A stretch of DNA of 64,000 bases from Akkermansiaceae bacterium UBA2381 (GTDB taxonomy: Bacteria; Verrucomicrobiota; Verrucomicrobiia; Verrucomicrobiales; DEV007): NCBI GenBank assembly GCA_002344215.1, contig DDSV01000024.1, forward strand, positions 135,474-199,473. The letters are read 5' to 3'. Below, piece by piece: positions 18,335 to 25,464 of the stretch. Below the pieces are notes generated by a model that was given only the letters and a program-made list of their open reading frames with translations, did no database searches and was not told the origin of the DNA. Each line of letters opens with the position of its first letter. Within the stretch, counting starts at the first letter, position 1. Position numbers and translations under genes: made by a program.

Positions 18335-18780
18335 TCCACTTCTTCCAGTCCGGAGTCAGGGAAAGAAGCCGTCGCGGTCAGGCGAATCCCGCCCCGCGGG
18401 GAAAATCGTCCCTTCACCACCATCCGCCGGGGCGAGCAGGCACCGGAAAGATCATCAAGGATGCGATTGACGATATCCTCATTGAAAGAGGGAAGGTTGC
18501 GGAAGGAGGCGAGGTAGAATTTGAGCGATTTCGTCTCCAAACACACCGCATCAGGAATGTATTTGATCGTCAAATGAGCCGTGTCCGGTTGACCCGTCAC
18601 CGGGCACAGGGAACTGAATTCGGGATAGTCGAGTTCGATCCAGTAGTTTCGCTTCGCATTGCGGTTGGGAAACAACTCGAGTTTCGCCTCTTCGGGTGAA
18701 CGGGGGAGACGGTTTTCGCTGTTTCCCAGCAAGGTCAGATCACCCGACGAAGGCGGATTAGTGGAAGGAGGAACGCTCAT
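18331..18780 (-). CDS. queF: NADPH-dependent 7-cyano-7-deazaguanine reductase QueF
   Basis: The protein has 149 residues from the ATG at 18778-18780; a TTG 13 codons upstream is less likely. This is the short, single-domain (unimodular) QueF. The catalytic Cys lies in FSSLCPVTGQPD, and the substrate Glu and Lys in CLETKSLKFYLASFRN. NEDIVNRILDDL follows. QueF reduces preQ0 to preQ1 in queuosine synthesis. It is the first gene of the pair with queC, joined by a four-base overlap. Confidence 0.95.
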   Translation of the reverse strand: MSVPPSTNPPSSGDLTLLGNSENRLPRSPEEAKLELFPNRNAKRNYWIELDYPEFSSLCPVTGQPDTAHLTIKYIPDAVCLETKSLKFYLASFRNLPSFNEDIVNRILDDLSGACSPRRMVVKGRFSPRGGIRLTATASFPDSGLEEVE

Positions 18781-18823
18781 CAGAGTGACGCAAAGAAACC
18801 GGTTCGCCGGAATGCGCAAGTAA

Positions 18824-19888
18824 TTATGGCTTCTTCACCACGATCTCGACGCGTCGGTTCAGGGACTGTTCCTCAGCTGTTCCGGCGATGGAGACGATGG
18901 GGCGGGCTTTACCAATCCCCACGACCGAGATATTCGCCGCGTCGATGCGCAGCCTCTCAACAAGCCACCGCCGCACTGCCTCGGCCCGCTTCAGGCTGAG
19001 ATCGACATTAAATTCGTCACCACCAAAGCTGTCCGTGTGCCCCTCGATCACAAAAGTAGCGTCCGGATTTGTCTGCACGATAAAGGCGAGCTTCATCATG
19101 CTGAGCCGGGCCTCCTCCTTCAGTTCAAACTCGTTGTAGCCGAAGAGAATATCGGTCGGCAAAGCGATTTTCTCCTCGCCCGCCGGAACTCCTCCGGTGC
19201 GGCCGATCATCTCATCCAGACTTGAGTAGCCTTTAACAAATTCGTCCGCGCCGTTCCCGAAGGCTTTCGAAGCCGCCTCCTTGAAAAACTCGTCGGTGTC
19301 CACTCCCTGGCCGACGTCCTCCCCGGCATTCAACTCGATCATCGGCTGGGCCACCGAGACATTCGCGGAGCTGTCGATCAGCTTGTTCCTCATGTCGTCG
19401 AGATCCTTTGTTAACATCTCGGAAGCGGAGATTTCAATCTGTGTCGCGGCCAGATCGAGAGCCTGCCCCGGAGCTTTCGGAGCTTCTGAGGAAAAAATCT
19501 GGGGCGTGTCGATCGGAGACATCCGAATCGTTTCGTCCTTCATCTTTTCCATCAGGTCGAATTCGTCGAGGGATTTGTCGACCAGATCCTGATCGCTGAG
19601 CTTTTCCGGCTTCGCCTCGGCGTCTTCCGGAATCGAGGTGTCCGAGAGCAACTCATTGAGCTTGTCGCGGTCAATCGTCACCTGTTCCCGATGACTGCGC
19701 CAGACGACAGTTTCGTCATCTCCGGAACGGGTCCTTCGTTCAATCCCCCCGAGAATGACGTAGAGGGTCACGTGAACAATCACAGAGATAAACAGCGCCA
19801 ACAGAATCCACCACCCGAGATTTCGCGTCTCGACCTTGAAGACCGACTTGCCCGACACACCGGGATGCCAATTGTATTCTGCAGACAT
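18824..19888 (-). CDS. OmpA-domain protein with a TolA/TonB-like SxxxH membrane anchor
   Basis: The protein has 354 residues. One membrane helix (about 25-48) reads LALFISVIVHVTLYVILGG, with S35 and H39 in the SxxxH spacing of TolA and TonB. About 190 residues of acidic, helix-prone linker follow. The C-terminal OmpA domain has ATFVIEGHTDSFGGDEFN, LSLKRAEAVRRWL, ISVVGIGKARPI and LNRRVEIVV, the peptidoglycan-binding signatures. The helix lacks the membrane Asp of MotB. The protein probably spans from inner membrane to cell wall and could be driven by a TolQR or ExbBD motor; that is inference. It lies 43 bases upstream of queF and is divergent from the next gene. Confidence 0.88.
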   Translation of the reverse strand: MSAEYNWHPGVSGKSVFKVETRNLGWWILLALFISVIVHVTLYVILGGIERRTRSGDDETVVWRSHREQVTIDRDKLNELLSDTSIPEDAEAKPEKLSDQDLVDKSLDEFDLMEKMKDETIRMSPIDTPQIFSSEAPKAPGQALDLAATQIEISASEMLTKDLDDMRNKLIDSSANVSVAQPMIELNAGEDVGQGVDTDEFFKEAASKAFGNGADEFVKGYSSLDEMIGRTGGVPAGEEKIALPTDILFGYNEFELKEEARLSMMKLAFIVQTNPDATFVIEGHTDSFGGDEFNVDLSLKRAEAVRRWLVERLRIDAANISVVGIGKARPIVSIAGTAEEQSLNRRVEIVVKKP

Positions 19889-19958
19889 CTAACTTCCCCG
19901 ACTCTACCGTATTTTTAGCATTTCAGCAAAGAAGGAAGGCGGGTATATAGAAACCGTG

Positions 19959-21548
19959 ATGAAACCGGACTGGCAGCTCATTTTCGGACTGGATACGGAT
20001 CGCTACCGGATCGGACGTTCACTTGCGGTTCGGGGAATCGGGCTCATCTACTTCATCGCGATCGCCTCGTGGTGGTCACAGGTCAGCCTCCTTGTCGGGG
20101 AAAACGGCCTCATTCCCGCCGCCCGGGTCCATGAGTGGGTCGTCACCCAGGCGGAGGGAACCGGTAAACTCCCCTTTTTTGCGCTTCCCAACCTGTTCTG
20201 GTTCACCGGAACCTCCGATTTTGCCCTGCACATCAGCTGTTTTGCCGGCTGCCTTTTGTCGCTGCTGGTTGTTTTTGGACGTCTCACCGGCCCTTCCCTC
20301 GCCCTTCTCTGGGTGATTTACCTGTCATTGGTGAATACAGGCGGGGTGTTCATGAGTTTCCAATGGGACATCCTCTTGCTGGAGGCGGGATTCTTGTCTC
20401 TCTTTCTCTGTCGATGGGAATGGAAGTCGGCGTTTTTCGATCCTCCTCCACTCACCGTGGTAAACCGGATCGCGCTGGTCTGGAGCTGGCTGCTCCTCGC
20501 GAAGCTCATGTTCCTCTCCGGATGGGTGAAACTGGCCTGGGCCTCGGAAACCTCGCCTGAATGGTGGCCGGACGGCACCGCGATGACCTTTCATTACATG
20601 ACACAGCCCATTCCCACCTGGACAGCCTGGTGGGCCCACCATCTCCCGGAGTGGTTCCACAAGGCCTCATTGGTGCCGATGTATGTCATCGAACTGGTCC
20701 TGCCCTTTGCGATCATATTTGGACGTTTTGGCAGACTCGCGGCAGCGATAGGGTTCTCTTTCCTAATGGTGCTGATTCTTCTGACCGGGAATTATACCTA
20801 CTTTAACTGGCTGACCATCGTGCTGTGCATACCGCTGCTACAGGACAAACTCTGGCCGCTCTGGATTCGCCAATGGCTCCGATTCGAACCCCTGGGGCTC
20901 ACGGCACGCCCTCTCCTGAAGCCACTTCTGACAGGGCTTGCCCTGGCGGGTCCGGCGATCGTTCTCCTGAGCCTGCTCAATCTTCAGACCGTCCTCGGTG
21001 ACCTCCACCAGGCTCCCAAACCCATGCTGAAATCCAGCCTGGTCCCCACCTGGCTTGATCGCCTCAGCGGGAGCCTCGCCCCTTTCCACCTTGCCTCCGG
21101 CTACGGGCTCTTCCGAACAATGACCACGGAACGTCCCGAGATTCTGATCGAGGGCAGTCGGGACGGATTGGAGTGGTTGCCCTATGACTTCGTCTGGAAA
21201 GTGGATGAGATCGACGACAGGCCCAAGTTTGTCGCGCCTCACCAGCCCCGCGTCGCCTGGCAGTTCTGGTTCGCGGCGCTTGAGGGTCAGTTCGATTATC
21301 GCAGTCGGAATGCCGCCTGGTTCGAGTCGCTCGTCCTCAAGCTCCTCGAGGGCGATCCGGATGTTCAGGCCCTGATTAAGAAGAATCCATTCCCCGAAAA
21401 TCCCCCGAAATTGATCCGGGCGAGGCTGATGCGCTATGAGTTCACCACTCCGGCGGAACGAAAAGAAACCGGCCACTGGTGGAAGCGCACCGTCATCGGC
21501 GACTACCTGCCCACCGTCAGCCGCCCTGCCGGGCAACCCACTCAGTGA
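19959..21548 (+). CDS. lipase maturation factor-like integral membrane protein
   Basis: The protein has 529 residues from the ATG at 19959 (a GTG sits directly before it). An SD-like GAAGGAAGG occurs about 20 bases upstream. About eight hydrophobic segments fill residues 20-350, with the LMF signatures VRGIGLIYFIAIASWW, LLVGENGLIPA, FMSFQWDILLLEAGFLS and LLAKLMFLSGWVKL. The C-terminal soluble part shows DRPKFVAPHQPRVAWQFWF and FRYEFT-like RLMRYEFTTPAERKETGHWW. In animals LMF1 folds lipases in the ER; the role in bacteria is unknown. The following HELTH-motif gene starts 94 bases later on the same strand. Confidence 0.88.
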   Translation: MKPDWQLIFGLDTDRYRIGRSLAVRGIGLIYFIAIASWWSQVSLLVGENGLIPAARVHEWVVTQAEGTGKLPFFALPNLFWFTGTSDFALHISCFAGCLLSLLVVFGRLTGPSLALLWVIYLSLVNTGGVFMSFQWDILLLEAGFLSLFLCRWEWKSAFFDPPPLTVVNRIALVWSWLLLAKLMFLSGWVKLAWASETSPEWWPDGTAMTFHYMTQPIPTWTAWWAHHLPEWFHKASLVPMYVIELVLPFAIIFGRFGRLAAAIGFSFLMVLILLTGNYTYFNWLTIVLCIPLLQDKLWPLWIRQWLRFEPLGLTARPLLKPLLTGLALAGPAIVLLSLLNLQTVLGDLHQAPKPMLKSSLVPTWLDRLSGSLAPFHLASGYGLFRTMTTERPEILIEGSRDGLEWLPYDFVWKVDEIDDRPKFVAPHQPRVAWQFWFAALEGQFDYRSRNAAWFESLVLKLLEGDPDVQALIKKNPFPENPPKLIRARLMRYEFTTPAERKETGHWWKRTVIGDYLPTVSRPAGQPTQ

Positions 21549-21642
21549 AGCCCGAGCCGAAAATTCCGCCGGTTACGATTCGGATACTCTGGACCATCTC
21601 CGTGGCGTGGATACATTTCCGGGCGATAGTAGCACAGGGACA

Positions 21643-22125
21643 ATGAAATCATTCTGGGTCGACTTGCTGGTCAATGCCACCCTCCCGCTCGGAACCCGTT
21701 GGGTTCGCAAGCAGGAGGCCGCGATCCTGCGCGATGGCCGCCCGCTCAGCGAGTGGGAAAGGATGTGGGCCTATGACGTCGGAGTGAGGAAGCCGGAGGA
21801 CGTGCGAATTCTCCCGGTGCCCCGGGTTCCCACCCCCGGCCTGGGCTTCGCCCGGATGATGAACACCTTCTTTGGCTTTCTCACGGAAGGTCCGACCGGA
21901 ATGGCGGTGAATTACGGAATCTACCTGGAGGCTTCACAGGCCACCAATCCGTCCCTGCTTGTGCACGAATTGACCCATGTCGCTCAATTCGAACGCCTTG
22001 GAGGTGTCGAAGCCTTTCTCAGGGAATACCTCACCCAGTGCGTCAGAGACGGATACTGGGAGTCCGATCTGGAGCAGGAGGCCCGAAACGCGGCGGCTCC
22101 CTTTTCGCGACCTCCCGGGGGCTGA
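21643..22125 (+). CDS. small HExxH protein, DUF4157-like putative metallopeptidase
   Basis: The protein has 160 residues from the ATG at 21643; upstream in-frame sequence overlaps the previous gene and is rejected. The motif HELTH lies in LLVHELTHVAQFERLGG, and a possible third ligand Glu in LEQEARNAA about 35 residues later. There is no signal peptide. The segment after HELTH resembles DUF4157-type proteins (HExxHxxQ). The motif HELTHVAQ supports a zinc-binding gluzincin fold, but activity is unproven. It sits between the lipase-maturation-like gene and a sulfatase, all on the same strand. Confidence 0.75.
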   Translation: MKSFWVDLLVNATLPLGTRWVRKQEAAILRDGRPLSEWERMWAYDVGVRKPEDVRILPVPRVPTPGLGFARMMNTFFGFLTEGPTGMAVNYGIYLEASQATNPSLLVHELTHVAQFERLGGVEAFLREYLTQCVRDGYWESDLEQEARNAAAPFSRPPGG

Positions 22126-22165
22126 GATCCATTGTCCGGCCATTTGTCCCCCGGTCCCGTTTCGC

Positions 22166-23689
22166 ATGAGAATACCCCCGCTCGCTTTCGTTTTTCTGGT
22201 TCTTTCTTCGCTCCATCCCGTCATCGCCAAAGACCGGCCCCGCGACATCATTTTTGTCCTCGCTGACGACCATCGCTATGATGCGATGGGGTTTACCGGA
22301 CACCCCTGGTTGAAGACTCCGGGCTTTGACCGGCTCGCAAAAGGCGGAGCCCATTTTCCGAAGGCCATGGTGACGACCTCGCTCTGCTCGCCGAGCCGGG
22401 CCAGCATTCTCACCGGTCTCTACGCCCACAATCATCGCGTCGTCGACAACTACAATCCGGTCTCGCCGGATCTTGTGTTCTTTCCCCAGTTGCTGCAGGA
22501 GGCCGGATACAAGACCGCCTTTTTCGGCAAATGGCACATGGGGGAAACCGATGAACCGCAGCGGGGCTTTGACCACTGGGCGGTCTTCAAGGGACAGGGC
22601 ACCTACTGGCCGGATGGCCGGGGAACCTCGCGGGTCGTTCCCCAGACGACCTACGACGGATTTAACATCAACGGGAAGAGGCAGGCACAAACCGGCTACA
22701 TCACCGACGAACTGACCGACATGTCTCTCGCGTGGCTCGAGTCAATGGATCCGGACCAACCCGTTTTTCTCTACCTCTCGCACAAGGCGGTTCACTCGGA
22801 CTTTGTTCCGCACGACCGCCACCGCGGACGTTACGAAAATGAGCCCTTTCCCGAGCCCGTCACCTTTGCCAACACCCCCGAAAACCGTGAGGGCAAACCG
22901 CGCTGGGTGCTGGATCAACGCAACAGCCGTCATGGCACCGACTACGGCTACAACCTTTCCGACTTCCAGGTCGGCGATTATTACCGGCGCTACATGGAGG
23001 CCCTCCTTGCGGTGGATGAGAATGTCACCCGCCTGCTCGACTGGCTCGAATCAAAAGGCCGCCTCGAGAATACGCTCGTCGTCTACATGGGCGACAACGG
23101 ATTCCAGTTCGGCGAACACGGACTGATCGACAAACGCACCGCCTATGAGGCCTCCCTCCGGGTGCCGCTACTGATGCACTGTCCCGACCTCATTACGTCG
23201 GGGACCACTGTCACCCGGACCGTCGCCAACATCGACATCGCCCCCACCCTTCTGGACATCGCCGGAGCCCTTCCGTCCGACGCGAACGACCGTTTCGACG
23301 GACGAAGTTTTCTCCCTCTTCTAAAGGGAAAAGAGGAGGGCTGGCGCGACGAGGTCCTTTACGAATACTACTGGGAGCAGAATTACCCGCAGACGCCCAC
23401 AATGCACGGTCTCATTGGAGAAAAGTGGAAGTATGTCCGTTACCACGGGATCTGGGATATCAACGAGCTATACGATCTCGAGTCCGATCCCCACGAGCAA
23501 CACAACCTCATTCTCGACCCTGCTCAAAAGGAGCGCGTTGCGGCCATGAACGAAAGGCTCTTCGACCTCCTCGAAGCGAGCGGAGGAGAAAACCTTCCGC
23601 TGCTCCGCGACCGGGGCGAAACCTTTCCCTGGCGGATTAAGAGCGGATCACCTCAGGCGGACTATCCGGGCCATTGGATGAGGGAGTGA
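22166..23689 (+). CDS. secreted sulfatase
   Basis: The protein has 507 residues from the ATG at 22166, with a signal peptide (LAFVFLVLSSLHPVIA). The metal-site strand DIIFVLADDHRYDAMG is followed by C74-SPSR in SLCSPSRASILTGLYAHNH. GYKTAFFGKWHMGE and LVVYMGDNGFQFGEHGLIDK are family motifs. The C-terminal half with YYWEQNYPQTPTMHG and KYVRYHGIWDINELYDLESD resembles the heparan N-sulfatase/iduronate-2-sulfatase-like branch, but specificity is not secure. Activation needs an FGly enzyme from elsewhere in the genome. It is 40 bases after the HELTH gene. Confidence 0.93.
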   Translation: MRIPPLAFVFLVLSSLHPVIAKDRPRDIIFVLADDHRYDAMGFTGHPWLKTPGFDRLAKGGAHFPKAMVTTSLCSPSRASILTGLYAHNHRVVDNYNPVSPDLVFFPQLLQEAGYKTAFFGKWHMGETDEPQRGFDHWAVFKGQGTYWPDGRGTSRVVPQTTYDGFNINGKRQAQTGYITDELTDMSLAWLESMDPDQPVFLYLSHKAVHSDFVPHDRHRGRYENEPFPEPVTFANTPENREGKPRWVLDQRNSRHGTDYGYNLSDFQVGDYYRRYMEALLAVDENVTRLLDWLESKGRLENTLVVYMGDNGFQFGEHGLIDKRTAYEASLRVPLLMHCPDLITSGTTVTRTVANIDIAPTLLDIAGALPSDANDRFDGRSFLPLLKGKEEGWRDEVLYEYYWEQNYPQTPTMHGLIGEKWKYVRYHGIWDINELYDLESDPHEQHNLILDPAQKERVAAMNERLFDLLEASGGENLPLLRDRGETFPWRIKSGSPQADYPGHWMRE

Positions 23690-23716
23690 GGAAGGTCCGA
23701 CGCAACGTGGAACGTG

Positions 23717-25432
23717 TCACTCAGCCCTCACGAGTTGAGTGCGCCCGCCCGCGGTGACGTCATACCAGCCGGGAAACCCCCGCCACAAAACCTTGCCGCT
23801 TGCATCCGTGTTCAAGGTGACCTCGGTGCGCCAGCGGCGACCGATCCATTCCTCCAGAACCTCACCACGCGGACGGATGGACCAGTCCTTGCCCCACGAG
23901 GCCGCCTCCGGCTTCCAGTGGGAACCTTCCCAAAAGCCCCAGAGCAGAAAGCTCGTGTAGGCCGGATGGCTGAAGACGGCGATTAGCACATCACGGGTGA
24001 AGTCAGCGGCAAGTTCTTCGTCCTCAGTCGTCACCACGTCATACTCGGTGATGGACTGACGCGGTACGATTTTCGCGAAGCGGTCCGTGACGGACAGCAG
24101 ATGCTCGGGCGAGGGAAGGTAGCTCTCGTGAAAGTGCGCCTGGTTTCCCAGCCCGTCCACGGTGAACCCGTCGGCATTCAACTTCTCGATGTAGGCAAAG
24201 GTGTCATCATACTGCGGGCCGGGTCGGAAGACCTGATCCTCGTTGACGAAGAAGGGCAAGCTCGTGAGACTGCGCGACAGCGCGAAGACCTCGCGGTCGA
24301 GTGTTTCCAGGCCGGGCCGTTTACTCAGGAGGTCGGCGCCTCCCCAGGCGATCGGGTGATTGATGACATCCCACTCGACGACGCGGTCCTTCACAAAGTC
24401 CAAACGATCGTGGACACTTGTCAGGATGCGGTTGCGGATCTCCGCACTGTCGGTGATCCCGTGCAGATTGTAGGGCGTCGCCACCTGCATCAGGTAGTGG
24501 CCGCGCACACCGATGCGGCGCTCGGCCAGCCAGTCGAAGGCGGCATTGAGTTCCGCATTGCGCCCGGCCTTCCTTTCAGCATCGAGCCCGGGATCCCACT
24601 GGCCGTCTTTGAGGTCATTCTCGAAAACGATGAGACTAAAAAGGCGATCCACGATCTCGCGATAGCGGCTGTCGTCCTCGCTATCGCTGCTGAAACGCTT
24701 CGCCACCACGGCCGAGCCGAATCCGAAGGTGTGACGACGCAACACGAGCTTCACTTCGGACTCCGGCAACGGTACCCCGTCCCCGCCCTCCACGATGAGG
24801 GACAGGTCCCGCTTCCGATGTTGCTCGATCCGTTCCAGCGCCGCCTTGCGCCAGGGAGCGTCGGGTTCGCGACCGGCGTAGGTTCGTTTGATCGGTTTCG
24901 ACTTTGGAAACGCGGTCAGCGGGATCGATTCCGGATACTTCAGCACCCGGATGCTTTCCACTTCGATCGTTTGCGCCCGATGGGCGCAGAGGAGCACCAC
25001 CGCGGCTTTCGCCTCCGGCACCGCGTCCTCCGCCACAAACACGACCGGAAGCTCGGTCCATTCGCTATGTATCCCGACCCCAATCGAGGCCGCAAGGGTC
25101 GTGTAAGGCGCAGCCTTGAGCTGCAGCTTCACCAGCACTTCTCCCGTCTTTGCATCGCCCACCACCCGGGCTTTGATAAGCGCGAGAACTCGCTCATCCT
25201 TGGCGATGCCGGTCGGGATGGGCACGGTGAATTGAGCGCCGAATGCCTTTGCCGGATCCGCTTCAGTGATCGTGATGCGTTTACCCGTTTCAAGGCTCTC
25301 GACTTTTCCGACCTCAGGTGAGGCGCTGGCTTGCAGCGGCGTCCCCGCCCCCACCTCAATACCTCCCGAAGGAAGATCGAAGGCGTTCAAGGGCTGAAGA
25401 ACGAGAAGCAGGAAGATTGGGCGTAGATTCAT
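23717..25432 (-). CDS. GH10-like secreted protein with substituted acid/base residue
   Basis: The protein has 571 residues from the ATG at 25430-25432, with a signal peptide (IFLLLVLQPLNAFDLP). Residues 25-190 look like a beta-rich carbohydrate-binding region. The GH10 barrel then shows HTFGFGSAVVAKRF, a strand-3 region FDWLAERRIGVRGHYLM, VVEWDVINHPI and ITEYDV. In GH10 xylanases the acid/base Glu follows Asn in WDVxNE; here it is His359. The nucleophile Glu463 (in ITEYDV) is kept. LLWGFWEGSHW near the C-terminus matches the conserved Trp-rich end. It may be an altered-mechanism hydrolase or a binding protein. It is convergent with the sulfatase. Confidence 0.85.
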   Translation of the reverse strand: MNLRPIFLLLVLQPLNAFDLPSGGIEVGAGTPLQASASPEVGKVESLETGKRITITEADPAKAFGAQFTVPIPTGIAKDERVLALIKARVVGDAKTGEVLVKLQLKAAPYTTLAASIGVGIHSEWTELPVVFVAEDAVPEAKAAVVLLCAHRAQTIEVESIRVLKYPESIPLTAFPKSKPIKRTYAGREPDAPWRKAALERIEQHRKRDLSLIVEGGDGVPLPESEVKLVLRRHTFGFGSAVVAKRFSSDSEDDSRYREIVDRLFSLIVFENDLKDGQWDPGLDAERKAGRNAELNAAFDWLAERRIGVRGHYLMQVATPYNLHGITDSAEIRNRILTSVHDRLDFVKDRVVEWDVINHPIAWGGADLLSKRPGLETLDREVFALSRSLTSLPFFVNEDQVFRPGPQYDDTFAYIEKLNADGFTVDGLGNQAHFHESYLPSPEHLLSVTDRFAKIVPRQSITEYDVVTTEDEELAADFTRDVLIAVFSHPAYTSFLLWGFWEGSHWKPEAASWGKDWSIRPRGEVLEEWIGRRWRTEVTLNTDASGKVLWRGFPGWYDVTAGGRTQLVRAE

Positions 25433-25464
25433 GAAAGCATCTTTGTTTAGCGGGGCTATACCCC

